This document shows, one piece after another, positions 8,517-17,810 of a stretch of 64,000 nucleotides of DNA. The position numbers and the translations under genes were made by a program. The notes beneath the pieces were generated by a model. The model ran no database searches. It saw only the letters and a program-made list of their open reading frames with translations, and had not been told where the DNA came from. Origin of the DNA: Pseudomonas fluorescens (GTDB taxonomy: Bacteria > Pseudomonadota > Gammaproteobacteria > Pseudomonadales > Pseudomonadaceae); NCBI RefSeq assembly GCF_018614655.1, contig NZ_JAGGOG010000006.1:62001-126000 (forward strand), given 5' to 3'. The first letter of the stretch is position 1; each line of letters begins with the position of its first letter.

Positions 8517-9389
8517 CTACCCACTCACCTCCTGCAACCACGCCTTGAACGCCAGCATCGCCGAGGTCTCAGCCCGCGACTGCAAACGCGTCAGCCAGTA
8601 ACTGCCCGTGGTGATACCCACCTCGAACGGCTGCCGGATCACGTCGGTCGCCAGTTGCCGGGAAAACATCATCGCCGGAGCCAGGGCCACACCCACACCT
8701 TGCTGCGCAGCTTCCATCATCGCCAGGGACGAATCGAAGATGATGCTGCGTGGCACCAGCGTATCGGCTGGCAAGCCGGCGGCCTGAAACCATTGGGTCC
8801 ATTCATCGGCGCGGTAGGAGCGCAGCAAGGTGTGCTTCAACAGGTCGGCGGGGGTCTGCAATTGCCGGGCGATCTGCGGCACGCACAGCACGGTAAGCGG
8901 CGCCTCCAGCAACTGGCACGCCTCAGTGCCGTGCCAGGCACCAGCCCCGAAGCGAATGGCATAGTCCAGGCCCTCGGCGGCAACGTCGACGCGGTTATTG
9001 TGGGTGGACAGGCGCAAGTCGATAAAGGGATAACGCGCCTGAAAGTCCGGCAGACGTGGAAGCAGCCAACCGACAACAAACGTCCCCACCGCGCCGACGG
9101 TCAGGACTTCGCGATAATGCCCGCCCTCAAACCGGCCCAGGGTCTGGGCGATACGGTCAAAGGATTCGCGCAGTACCGGCAGCAGCGTTTCGCCTTCACT
9201 GGTGAGCATCAGTCCCCGGGGCAGGCGTTTGAACAAGGTGACATTGAGCTGTGCCTCCAGGCTTTTCACCTGGTGGCTAACCGCAGCCTGAGTCACGCAC
9301 AGCTCGATGGCCGCCCGCGTAAAGCTCAGATGGCGCGCCGAGGCCTCGAAGGCCCGCAAGGCATTGAGGGGCAGATGTGAACGGAGCAT
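8517..9389 (-). CDS. ampR: AmpR, LysR-type regulator of the beta-lactamase gene
   Basis: 290 residues from the ATG at 9389; a longer frame to a TTG at 9401 lacks support. The N-terminus LRSHLPLNALRAFEASARHLSFTRAAIELCVTQAAVSHQVKSLEAQLNVTLFKRLPRG is the AmpR winged helix. The effector domain keeps VGAVGTFVVGWLLPRLPDF and LRLSTHNNRVDVAAEGLDYAIRFG, characteristic of AmpR. AmpR senses muropeptides from cell-wall recycling: UDP-MurNAc-pentapeptide keeps it repressing, and anhydro-muropeptides turn it into an activator of ampC. Its divergent position 133 bases from a class C beta-lactamase gene is the classic layout. Confidence 0.93.
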   Translation of the reverse strand: MLRSHLPLNALRAFEASARHLSFTRAAIELCVTQAAVSHQVKSLEAQLNVTLFKRLPRGLMLTSEGETLLPVLRESFDRIAQTLGRFEGGHYREVLTVGAVGTFVVGWLLPRLPDFQARYPFIDLRLSTHNNRVDVAAEGLDYAIRFGAGAWHGTEACQLLEAPLTVLCVPQIARQLQTPADLLKHTLLRSYRADEWTQWFQAAGLPADTLVPRSIIFDSSLAMMEAAQQGVGVALAPAMMFSRQLATDVIRQPFEVGITTGSYWLTRLQSRAETSAMLAFKAWLQEVSG

Positions 9390-9522
9390 GGTTTGATCCA
9401 AATTTTTCTAATGGCTGTTCCGAGATATGGTCGTTTGCCCAATGGCGACAAACTGCCTAGATTTGCAACGCCCGCGCCGGTGCAGGTATTCAACGAATCC
9501 ACTTCATGGAAGCGACATCATC
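9390..9522. promoter_or_regulatory. ampR-ampC divergent control region
   Basis: The 133-base divergent region contains a dyad of LysR size, GTTTG at 9433-9437 and CAAAC at 9449-9453 with 11 bases between. A promoter candidate for ampC overlaps it: TTGCCC at 9435-9440, a 17-base spacer and TAGATT at 9458-9463. Overlap of operator and promoter fits AmpR acting as repressor and activator. The assignment is by position and pattern only. Confidence 0.45.
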
Positions 9523-10677
9523 ATGTACGAAAAATCTTTGTCTCGGGTGCGCAGCGCCACGATATTCGCCTTATTACTCGGCGCAGGCAACTGTATGGCG
9601 GCCAACGACATTCGCCAGGTTGTAGACGCAACGGTTAAACCTCTGATGCAACAACAGGGCATCGCCGGCCTGTCGGTAGCGATTGTGCAGAACGGTCAGG
9701 CGCAATACTTTAACTACGGCGTCGCCTCAAAAGAGGATCAGCAGTCGGTCACCGAAAACACCCTGTTTGAAATCGGCTCGGTGAGCAAAACCTTCGCCGC
9801 CACCCTCGCGGGTTACGCCCAGGCCACCGGTAAATTGAAGCTGCAAGCCCCCGCCAGCCAGTACTTGCCTGCGCTGCGGGGCAGCAAGTTTGATCACATC
9901 AGCGTGCTTAACCTCGGCACTTACACCGCGGGCGGCCTGCCCCTGCAATTCCCCCGGGAAGCTGACAGTACCGACAAGATGATCGGCTACTACCAACACT
10001 GGAAACCCGATTTCGCTCCCGGTACTCAGCGCCTGTATTCCAACCCGAGCCTGGGCCTGTTTGGTTACCTGGCGGCGCAAAGCCTGGGGCAACCGTTCGA
10101 CCAGTTGATGGAAAAAACCTTGCTGCCCAAACTTGGCCTCAAGCACACCTACATCAACGTGCCCAAGTCGCAAATGAACCTGTACGCCCAAGGCTATGAC
10201 AAGGACGGCAAACCCTCGCGCGTAGGCCCGGGAGCCCTGGACAGCGAAGCCTATGGGATCAAAACCAGCACCTCGGACCTGATTCACTATGTTGAACTGA
10301 ACATGAACCCGGCCCACCTGGAAAAACCCCTGCAACAAGCCATCGCAGCCACCCACACCGGCTACTACACGGTCGAAGGCACCACCCAGGGCCTGGGTTG
10401 GGAAATGTACCCTTACCCGATCAAGCTGGATGCCTTGGTTGCCGGTAACTCGAACTCCATGGCCTTTGAGCCCCATAAGGTCACCTGGCTGACCCCGCCG
10501 CAACCACCCCATGCCGATACGCTGGCCAACAAGACCGGCGCCACCAATGGCTTCGGCGCCTATGTGGCCTACGTGCCCAGCAGAGGCATCGGCATCGTGA
10601 TTCTGGCGAACAAGAACTACCCGAATGCCGAGCGAGTGAAAGCCGCCCACGCTATCTTGAGCGCCATGGATCAATAG
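9523..10677 (+). CDS. ampC: Class C beta-lactamase AmpC
   Basis: 384 residues from the ATG at 9523, chosen because it starts a clean Sec signal peptide (ending GNCMA) after GGAAGCGACATCATC; upstream in-frame starts add a non-signal extension. All class C signatures are present: SVSK at residues 86-89 (nucleophile S86), YSN at 172-174 and KTG at 337-339, plus the class C NPSLGLFGYLAAQSLGQPFD segment. It is a periplasmic cephalosporinase. Divergent ampR and an intact intergenic region indicate inducible expression. Confidence 0.94.
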   Translation: MYEKSLSRVRSATIFALLLGAGNCMAANDIRQVVDATVKPLMQQQGIAGLSVAIVQNGQAQYFNYGVASKEDQQSVTENTLFEIGSVSKTFAATLAGYAQATGKLKLQAPASQYLPALRGSKFDHISVLNLGTYTAGGLPLQFPREADSTDKMIGYYQHWKPDFAPGTQRLYSNPSLGLFGYLAAQSLGQPFDQLMEKTLLPKLGLKHTYINVPKSQMNLYAQGYDKDGKPSRVGPGALDSEAYGIKTSTSDLIHYVELNMNPAHLEKPLQQAIAATHTGYYTVEGTTQGLGWEMYPYPIKLDALVAGNSNSMAFEPHKVTWLTPPQPPHADTLANKTGATNGFGAYVAYVPSRGIGIVILANKNYPNAERVKAAHAILSAMDQ

Positions 10678-10689
10678 GACCTTTCATCA

Positions 10690-10977
10690 ATGCCCGACCG
10701 TCAGTGGACACTGCTCGATAGCCAGGGGCAGCCGTTTTCCAGCGAACGCCCCGGCACTGTCGGCGGGCATAAAAAAAGCCGGCTCTACGGCCGGCTGGAT
10801 TGCCCGGCCGCCCTGCGCGCTTTAGCACAGGGCGGCTATGTGGCGAATCGAGTGTTTTTCCTGGATGAAGCGACGGCCATGGCCGCGGGTTATCGGCCGT
10901 GTGCGGTGTGCATGCCGGCCGAATATGTGCGATGGAAAGCTACATCCCCAACCACTCCGGCAACGCCAGCGAGATAA
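10690..10977 (+). CDS. Small Ada-type zinc-binding domain protein
   Basis: 95 residues starting 12 bases after ampC. The pattern HKKSRLYGRLDCPAALRAL, FFLDEATAMAAGYRPCAVCMP matches the Ada metal-binding domain: a His/Cys pair and a downstream CxxC after AGYRPC. There is no methyltransferase or AraC domain, so it is a stand-alone zinc module. Such small proteins are common and uncharacterised; a DNA-binding role is conjecture. Its last 38 bases overlap the 3' end of dctM on the other strand, so its C-terminal tail (TSPTTPATPAR) is probably unconserved. Confidence 0.72.
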   Translation: MPDRQWTLLDSQGQPFSSERPGTVGGHKKSRLYGRLDCPAALRALAQGGYVANRVFFLDEATAMAAGYRPCAVCMPAEYVRWKATSPTTPATPAR

Positions 10978-12220
10978 ACGGCACATACGTGACGAGAATC
11001 AGGAACGCCAGCAGGATCATCAACCACGGCAACGCCGCCCGGATGGTCTGACCGAGGGTCAAGCCGGTCACCGCCGACGTCACAAACAGGTTCAACCCCA
11101 CCGGCGGGTGCACCAGGCCAATCTCCATGTTCACCACCATCACGATCCCCAGGTGAATCGGGTCGATGCCCAGCTTCATGGCAATCGGGAAGAAGATCGG
11201 CGCCAGGATCAATACGATGGCTGACGGCTCCATAAAGCTGCCCGCCACCAGCAACACCACGTTGACCATGATCAGAAACCCAATGGGCGTCAGGCCTTCG
11301 GAGAGCACCCATGCAGTGATTTGCTGGGGGATCTGTTCGGTGGTCAGTACATGGGCGAACAACATGGCGTTGGCGATGATAAACATCAACATGATCGCCA
11401 GCCGGCCGGACTCCAGCAGCACTTTCGGGCAGTCCCTGAACGTCATGTCCTTGTAGACAAACAGCGCGACAAACGCCGAATACACCGCTGCCACCGCCGC
11501 GGCTTCGGTCGGGGTGAACATGCCGCTGTAGATGCCACCGAGGATGATCACCAGCAACAGCAAGCCCCAGAACGCACGACGGGCGCAGGTTAGCCACTCA
11601 CGAAACGTGGCCCGTGGCTGTGCCGGCAGCTTCTTGATGCGCGCGACAATGTAGATCGCAATCATCAACATCAGGCCCAGCAACAGCCCCGGGATCACCC
11701 CGGCCATGAACAACTTGCCCACCGAGGTTTCGGTCGCCGCCGAGTACACCACCATCACAATCGACGGCGGAATCAGGATGCCCAGGGTTCCGGCGTTGCA
11801 GATGATCCCGGCGCCGAATTCCTTCGGATACCCCGAGCGCACCATTCCCGCGACGGCGATCGAACCCACCGCCGCCACCGTGGCCGGCGATGAGCCCGAC
11901 AGCGCGGCAAACAACATGCACGCCAGCACTGCGGCAATCGCCAGGCCGCCACGGATATGACCGACGCAGGCGTTGGCAAAGTCGATCAGCCGTTGCGCCA
12001 CGCCACCGGTGGTCATGAAAGCACCGGACAGCAGGAAGAACGGAATCGCCAGGAAAGTGTAGGCGTCCGAGGTTTCAAACAGTTTGATTGCCAGTGAACT
12101 CACCGAGTCCGGGCTGAACATCAGGATCGACGCCGCCCCCGACAAACCCAGGGCAATCGCGATCGGCACCCCGAGAAACATGAACACAAACAACAACAGA
12201 AACAAACATAGAACGGCCAT
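10940..12220 (-). CDS. dctM: TRAP transporter large permease, DctM family (itaconate cluster)
   Basis: 426 residues, strongly hydrophobic, about twelve helices. The start FLLLFVFMFLGVPIAIALGLSGAASI and internal AIPFFLLSGAFMTTGGVAQRLIDFA, LGILIPPSIVMVVYS and HLGIVMVVNMEIGLVHPPVGLNLF are standard DctM segments. The large subunit carries the sodium-driven translocation path. Its ATG overlaps the stop of dctQ (TGATG), so the two are coupled. With dctQ and dctP it forms a complete TRAP system downstream of itaconate catabolism genes, the same order I recall at PA0884-PA0886 in P. aeruginosa. Itaconate or a related dicarboxylate is the likely substrate. Confidence 0.92.
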   Translation of the reverse strand: MAVLCLFLLLFVFMFLGVPIAIALGLSGAASILMFSPDSVSSLAIKLFETSDAYTFLAIPFFLLSGAFMTTGGVAQRLIDFANACVGHIRGGLAIAAVLACMLFAALSGSSPATVAAVGSIAVAGMVRSGYPKEFGAGIICNAGTLGILIPPSIVMVVYSAATETSVGKLFMAGVIPGLLLGLMLMIAIYIVARIKKLPAQPRATFREWLTCARRAFWGLLLLVIILGGIYSGMFTPTEAAAVAAVYSAFVALFVYKDMTFRDCPKVLLESGRLAIMLMFIIANAMLFAHVLTTEQIPQQITAWVLSEGLTPIGFLIMVNVVLLVAGSFMEPSAIVLILAPIFFPIAMKLGIDPIHLGIVMVVNMEIGLVHPPVGLNLFVTSAVTGLTLGQTIRAALPWLMILLAFLILVTYVPFISLALPEWLGM

Positions 12221-12852
12221 CAGTGACGCTCCTCATGGCTGCCCGCCAGCTTGCTGGCTTCAGCGGCTTCGTCCGCCAGCCCCAGCCCGGTTTGTCGGTG
12301 GGTGAAGATGCGGTAGAAGATTTCCAGGTAGCGGATGAACACCAAGGCGAAGCCAATCGGCACAATCACCACGATGTCGCCGATCTCCACCCCGAACTTG
12401 TCGAGGTCTTCGGCGCCGATGTGCGCAGTCATCACCGCACTGACCCACTTGTAACTGGCGACCATAAACAGGCCCGCATACGCCAGGCAGCACAGGCAGG
12501 CCAGCATCCCCAGTACACGCTGCACCGGGCGCGCGGTCAGCTTGACCAGCGCGTCGACACCCAGGTGGCCGGCGGTGCGTACACCGTAGGAGATCCCGAA
12601 GAAAATCAACCAGCCGAACATGGCCTTGGTCAGGGCCACGCTCCAGGTCATGTCCTGGGCCCAGACCATGGTGCCGTCGCCCAAGGCGTTGAAGAAGTTG
12701 CTGCTGAAAGCCCACTTGTCGGCCAGGGAAAAGAACAGGGTGTAGATGTTGTTGAGCATGACGTAGACAAAAGTCACCAGGGTCATGGCGGCCAGCAGGA
12801 AGGCGATAAAACCTTCCTCCAGGTGCTCCCAGACGCGCCTTAGCGTTTGCAT
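12220..12852 (-). CDS. dctQ: TRAP transporter small permease, DctQ family
   Basis: 210 residues from the ATG at 12852, supported by GAGG eight bases upstream; the frame extends to 12888 without a better start. Four membrane segments are visible, beginning GFIAFLLAAMTLVTFVYVMLNNIYTLFF and ending VVIVPIGFALVFIRYLEIFYRI, with the conserved GxRTAGHLGVDALV motif. DctQ is the small membrane subunit that joins DctM. It is separated from dctP by a 207-base gap containing a long inverted repeat. Confidence 0.9.
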   Translation of the reverse strand: MQTLRRVWEHLEEGFIAFLLAAMTLVTFVYVMLNNIYTLFFSLADKWAFSSNFFNALGDGTMVWAQDMTWSVALTKAMFGWLIFFGISYGVRTAGHLGVDALVKLTARPVQRVLGMLACLCCLAYAGLFMVASYKWVSAVMTAHIGAEDLDKFGVEIGDIVVIVPIGFALVFIRYLEIFYRIFTHRQTGLGLADEAAEASKLAGSHEERH

Positions 12853-12912
12853 GGCAAAACCTCGCGAAGCAGAGATAGGTAGGTGCAAGGCTTGGGGGGG
12901 GGTAACCGGGTC

Positions 12913-13038
12913 AAATGTGGGAGCGGCGGTGCGACGATTCGACTTGCTCGCGAAGACGATCTTTCAGTTGATGTATCCGGTGACTGATACACCGCCTTCG
13001 CGAGCAAGTCGAATCGTCGCACCGCCGCTCCCACATTT
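12913..13038. repeat. Long perfect inverted repeat between dctP and dctQ
   Basis: The arms AAATGTGGGAGCGGCGG... (12913-12955) and ...CCGCCGCTCCCACATTT (12996-13038) are exact reverse complements over 43 bases, separated by 40 bases. The ends are the family B signature (TGTGGGAGCGG ... CCGCTCCCACA), but the interior differs from the other family B copies. In mRNA it would form a very stable hairpin between the binding-protein gene and the permease genes, a common way to keep binding protein in excess. Confidence 0.85.
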
Positions 13039-13059
13039 AATCTCGGCGCTCCCCCCACA

Positions 13060-14067
<1,008 letters not shown>

Positions 14068-14163
14068 TTATAGGGCAAGGTGCCTGATGTCACGCGTATA
14101 GAGAATTTCGAATTTTAGATACCTGCGTTCGGCGTGGACGAACACCAATCTGGCAACCGCTGA

Positions 14164-14272
14164 AGATCTAATGTGGGAGCGGGCTTGCTCGCGAATGCGA
14201 TATACCAGTCACTGCCTGTACTGACTGATCCACCGCATTCGCGAGCAAGCCCGCTCCCACATTTTTAGATCT
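14164..14272. repeat. REP-like inverted repeat, family B, overlapping the ccl stop
   Basis: The arms AGATCTAATGTGGGAGCGGG from 14164 and CCCGCTCCCACATTTTTAGATCT ending at 14272 enclose a further complementary stretch (TTGCTCGCGAATGCG and its inverse). The right arm includes the last codons and stop of ccl, so the element begins inside the coding end. It separates ccl from dctP in the transcript. Confidence 0.8.
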
Positions 14273-15080
14273 GTGCTGCCAGTAGCCTTTGGGCTCGCAG
14301 CAACACCGGCGCGTCCACCATCTGCCCGTCCAGCTGATAAGCCCCGGCCCCATGGGCGCCGGCCTCCACTACCCGCTTCGCCCAGGCCAGGTCCTCGGCA
14401 CTGGGGGCCAGGGCCTGGTGGATCACCGCCACTTGTTTGGGATGGATACACAGCGCTCCGGCGAAGCCCATTTCATAGGCATGCCGAATCGAGCGACGCA
14501 GGCCTTCAGGGTCGTCGATGGCAGGGTGTACGCCATCCAGCGGCGCCACCAGCCCCGCCGCCCGGGAATGCACGATCAGCGCCAGGCGAGCCTGGTCCAG
14601 GGCAAACTGCGCCGCCGGGGAGTTGCTGCTCAGGTTCAAGTCTAGCGCCAAATCCAGACCACCAAACGAAAGACGCTCGACCTGCGACGCATGGGCGATT
14701 TCTGCCACCGCCAGCAAGCCTCGCGCACTTTCGATAATCGGCCAGATAGCTTTGCCCGTCGCAGCCACAACCGCCACCTGCGCGGCGCTTTCCACTTTGG
14801 GCAGTAACACGCCTGCCACCCCGGTATGCGCCTGGCAGAACGCAACGTCGGCAAAATGCTCAGGATGCTCGGGTGCATTGATCCGCACCCAGACACGTGC
14901 CACCGGCGTTGCCTGCAAAAACAGCCCTAGGTTGTCTCGTGCCTGGCGCTTGAGCGGTTCTTCCACCGCATCCTCAAAATCGACAATCACCGCGTCGGCG
15001 CCGCTGGCCAACGCCTTGGCAAAACGCTCGGGGCGACTGCCGGGTACAAACAGCGCGGAGCGCACAATTGGATGGGACAT
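14265..15080 (-). CDS. ccl: (S)-citramalyl-CoA lyase, CitE-like (itaconate catabolism)
   Basis: 271 residues from the ATG at 15080; the frame runs further upstream into a repeat, but AGAAGGAATGTAGGT and the family's normal N-terminus fix the start. HpcH/HpaI/CitE motifs: RSALFVPGSRPERFAKALASGADAVIVDFEDAVEEPLK, then RINAPEHPEHFADV and VLLPKVESA. In P. aeruginosa the equivalent gene (PA0883) encodes the lyase splitting (S)-citramalyl-CoA to acetyl-CoA and pyruvate, the last step of itaconate degradation. Neighbours ict, prpD-like, acyl-CoA dehydrogenase and ich make this assignment strong; without them malyl-CoA or citrate lyase beta-like activity would be equally possible. Confidence 0.88.
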   Translation of the reverse strand: MSHPIVRSALFVPGSRPERFAKALASGADAVIVDFEDAVEEPLKRQARDNLGLFLQATPVARVWVRINAPEHPEHFADVAFCQAHTGVAGVLLPKVESAAQVAVVAATGKAIWPIIESARGLLAVAEIAHASQVERLSFGGLDLALDLNLSSNSPAAQFALDQARLALIVHSRAAGLVAPLDGVHPAIDDPEGLRRSIRHAYEMGFAGALCIHPKQVAVIHQALAPSAEDLAWAKRVVEAGAHGAGAYQLDGQMVDAPVLLRAQRLLAAQI

Positions 15081-15113
15081 ACCTACATTCCTTCTTCTAA
15101 TCATCTCGAACGC

Positions 15114-15249
15114 TGTAGCCGCTGCCGAGGCACGAGGCTGCGATGCGTGTCCGCAGGACCGCCCTCGGGGGCCGCTACGTCGGAATGCCGCACCAAACCC
15201 ATCGCAGCCTCGTACCTCGACAGCGGCTACAGGCATCGCAGCGGCTACA
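15114..15249. repeat. REP-like inverted repeat, family A, with extra half-copy
   Basis: TGTAGCCGCTGCCGAGGCAC from 15114 and CGTACCTCGACAGCGGCTACA ending at 15231 are the arms. A further partial copy, GCATCGCAGCGGCTACAC, follows at 15233-15250 and overlaps the stop of ict (15245). This is the ict-ccl intergenic region. Confidence 0.75.
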
Positions 15250-16441
15250 CGACTCGCCATGCTCTTAATTGCTCCAGGGTTTCGGTCGAATAACCCAGGC
15301 CTTTGAGAATCGCCTCGGTGTGCTGCCCAAGCCCCGGCACGCCGTCCATTCTTGGGGTGAATGCCGTATTGCGCGCCGGCGGCAGCAGGGACGGCAACTT
15401 GCCCGCCGGGCTGTCGACTTCACGCCAACTGTCGCGGGCCTTGAGTTGCGGGTGGTCCCATACGCCCTGCATGTCGTTGACCCGCGCACTGGCAATCTGC
15501 GCGTCTTCCAGACGCTGGATCACCGCTTCGGCCGTCAATTGAGCGAAGCTGTCGACGATGATCTGGCGCAGCACTTCGCGGTTGGCCGAACGCTTGAAGT
15601 TCGCCGAGAATCGCTCGTCAGCCGTCAGTTCTGGTGTCAGCAGGACCTTGTCGCAAAACGCCGCCCACTCGCGCTCGTTCTGCAAACCAAGCATCACCGT
15701 ACCGCCGTCACCGGTGGGAAACGGCCCGTAGGGATAGATCGTCGAATGGGCAGCTCCAGCACGCGGTGGCTGGGGAGCGCCGTCGAAGGCGTAGTACATC
15801 GGGTAGCCCATCCACTCCACCAGGCTTTCGAGCATGCTGACGTCGATGCGACTGCCCTTCCCGGTTTTGCCCCGCAGCAGCAGTGCCGAAAGAATGCCGC
15901 TGTAGGCGTACATTCCGGCGGAGATATCAGCGATGGAGCAACCGGCCTTGGCCATTTGGTCATCGCCCGGGCCGCCGGTGACCGATAGAAAGCCGCCTTC
16001 GCTCTGAATCAGCAGGTCGTAGGCCTTTTTCTTCTCATAAGGGCCGCCCTCGCCATAGCCAGAGATGTCGCAGACGATCAGCCGTGGAAAGCGCTCGTGC
16101 AGTGCTTCAAATGACAACCCCATGCGCGCCGCTGCGCCTGGGGCAAGGTTTTGCACCAGCACGTCGGCGTCGGCCAGCAGGAGTTCCAGAATATAGCCCG
16201 CCTCATCCTGCTTGAGGTCCAGGGTCAGGCTTTCCTTGGAGCGGTTGGTCCAGACGAAATGCGAGGCCAGGCCACGCACGCGCTCGTCGTAACCCCGGGC
16301 GAAGTCACCGGCACCAGGGCGCTCGATCTTGATGACACGGGCGCCCAGATCGGCCAACTGGCGGGTGCAGAACGGCGCGGCAATCGCGTGTTCCAGGCTG
16401 ACGACAGTGATGCCGTCCAACGGTCGTTGATTAGCAGTCAT
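15245..16441 (-). CDS. ict: Itaconate CoA-transferase, CaiB/BaiF family
   Basis: 398 residues, a full-length class III CoA-transferase. The N-terminus LDGITVVSLEHAIAAPFCTRQLADLGARVIKIERPGAGDFARGYDERV is typical, and the catalytic aspartate is expected in AGCSIADISAGMYAYSGILSAL, where the formyl-CoA transferase family keeps Asp. Later GKGSRIDVSMLESLVEWMGYP is also conserved. In P. aeruginosa the matching gene (PA0882, ict) transfers CoA from succinyl-CoA to itaconate. The gene set around it supports the same substrate. Nine bases separate it from the upstream MmgE/PrpD gene. Confidence 0.9.
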   Translation of the reverse strand: MTANQRPLDGITVVSLEHAIAAPFCTRQLADLGARVIKIERPGAGDFARGYDERVRGLASHFVWTNRSKESLTLDLKQDEAGYILELLLADADVLVQNLAPGAAARMGLSFEALHERFPRLIVCDISGYGEGGPYEKKKAYDLLIQSEGGFLSVTGGPGDDQMAKAGCSIADISAGMYAYSGILSALLLRGKTGKGSRIDVSMLESLVEWMGYPMYYAFDGAPQPPRAGAAHSTIYPYGPFPTGDGGTVMLGLQNEREWAAFCDKVLLTPELTADERFSANFKRSANREVLRQIIVDSFAQLTAEAVIQRLEDAQIASARVNDMQGVWDHPQLKARDSWREVDSPAGKLPSLLPPARNTAFTPRMDGVPGLGQHTEAILKGLGYSTETLEQLRAWRVV

Positions 16442-16450
16442 GACGGTTCC

Positions 16451-17800
16451 TTAAAGCCAATGAGCCAGGGATACGGCGTTGCGCAAGTCCCAGACCTTCT
16501 GGATCAGTTCATCGCTCTGCGCAGGTGTGCGGGCACCACTGAACTGGGTCAGGCGCTGAAACTTGTCAGCCAGCTCCTTCCGGCTCAGCGTGTTGCCCGG
16601 ATCGCCCTTGGGTTCGTCGATGGCGCCCTGCAGCACGCATCCGTCAACCGTGGTGACCACCACCCGGCCCAGCCAACGCTGCGGATAAGCGTCATCGACT
16701 TCGCGATCCAGGGTCATGCCGACCTTGTCGCGAAACGCCGACACGGCCGAATCGTTAAGCGCAAACTCATGGAATTCAGTCAGCCCAGCCTTGCCGTGTA
16801 CGGCGATCAGCCCCAACACCGTGCCCATGGAAAACTTGGCCTGGTGTACGGTCTGCGGCACGACCACGCGGCCCAATACGTCGATGGCGCCTTGGTGAAC
16901 GCGGGTTTCCACGCGGGCGATCTGCTCATGGCTGAGGCCTTCACGCTGCATCAAACCCAGCAGCGCATCGGCGGCCGGGTGGGTGTGACGGCAAGACGCG
17001 TGGAACTTGAACGAGGTTTCCAGCAACGCCCAGCGACTGCCCAGGCGATCGGACAATTTGCTCGGATCAGCGTCGGTGGACATGCCCGCCGCCAAGCCCT
17101 GATCGCCTTCCAGAATATTGCGCGCACCGGTCAGGCCGTCTGCCGTCAAATACGCTGCCAGCAAGCCATCGGCAGCCGCCTTGGCGGTGTGCAACTGCTT
17201 GGAGTCGGCGGCGTCCCGCAGGAACTCCCAGAGCCCAGCGGCCTGGGTGCCGGCACTGCCCAACAGGTTGATGAACTGCTCTTCGTTGAAGTCCAGCAAT
17301 TTGCCTACCGCGACGGCGGCGGCCAGGGTGCCGACGGTGGCCGTGGTGTGGAAAATTCGATAATGGGAACGGCCCATGAATTCGCCGATGCGAATCCCCG
17401 CCTCGTAGCCGGCCACCGAGGCCAGCAGCAGTTCACGGCCTGACTTGCCGAGGTCCTGCGCCGCCGCAAATACCGCAGGAAATACCACGGTCGCCGCGTG
17501 CAAGACCGAACTGTTGTGCAAGTCGTCCTGCTCCACCAGGTGCGACGAAGCGGCGTTCACCAACGCGGCAAAATACGCACTGCTGCTGGCGCCGTTGACG
17601 ATGATCTGCGCAGGTCCGGTGGCCGGGCCCATTGTCTTGGCATAACGCTCGAACAATGGGATCGGATGGGCACCTTGGCTGGCCAGCGCCGAAGCGAGCC
17701 AATCGAGAAACAGGTCCTCGGTGCGGGCCAGCACGCTGTCGGGCAGTTGCTCGTAATCCAGCGCAGCGAGGAATCGGCACAGGGCCTGGGTATGGCTCAT
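16451..17800 (-). CDS. MmgE/PrpD family protein of the itaconate cluster
   Basis: 449 residues, the normal length for MmgE/PrpD (2-methylcitrate dehydratase, cis-aconitate decarboxylase and relatives). Recognisable parts are LFLDWLASALASQGA near the start, AALVNAASSHLVEQDDLHNSSVLHAATVVFPAVFA and SFKFHASCRHTHPAADALLGL. The last matches the family region holding catalytic His/Lys residues. The family includes the eukaryotic itaconate-forming enzyme ACOD1, so presence in an itaconate breakdown operon is notable, but its reaction here is not known. In P. aeruginosa PA0881 sits in the same position. Ten bases separate it from the acyl-CoA dehydrogenase gene. Confidence 0.87.
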   Translation of the reverse strand: MSHTQALCRFLAALDYEQLPDSVLARTEDLFLDWLASALASQGAHPIPLFERYAKTMGPATGPAQIIVNGASSSAYFAALVNAASSHLVEQDDLHNSSVLHAATVVFPAVFAAAQDLGKSGRELLLASVAGYEAGIRIGEFMGRSHYRIFHTTATVGTLAAAVAVGKLLDFNEEQFINLLGSAGTQAAGLWEFLRDAADSKQLHTAKAAADGLLAAYLTADGLTGARNILEGDQGLAAGMSTDADPSKLSDRLGSRWALLETSFKFHASCRHTHPAADALLGLMQREGLSHEQIARVETRVHQGAIDVLGRVVVPQTVHQAKFSMGTVLGLIAVHGKAGLTEFHEFALNDSAVSAFRDKVGMTLDREVDDAYPQRWLGRVVVTTVDGCVLQGAIDEPKGDPGNTLSRKELADKFQRLTQFSGARTPAQSDELIQKVWDLRNAVSLAHWL

Positions 17801-17810
17801 GGTCAGGCCC

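Noticed and set aside
15081..15260. N-terminal extension of ccl to 15260
   Set aside because: It again reads through a repeat. The ATG at 15080 has a ribosome-binding site and the CitE-family start.
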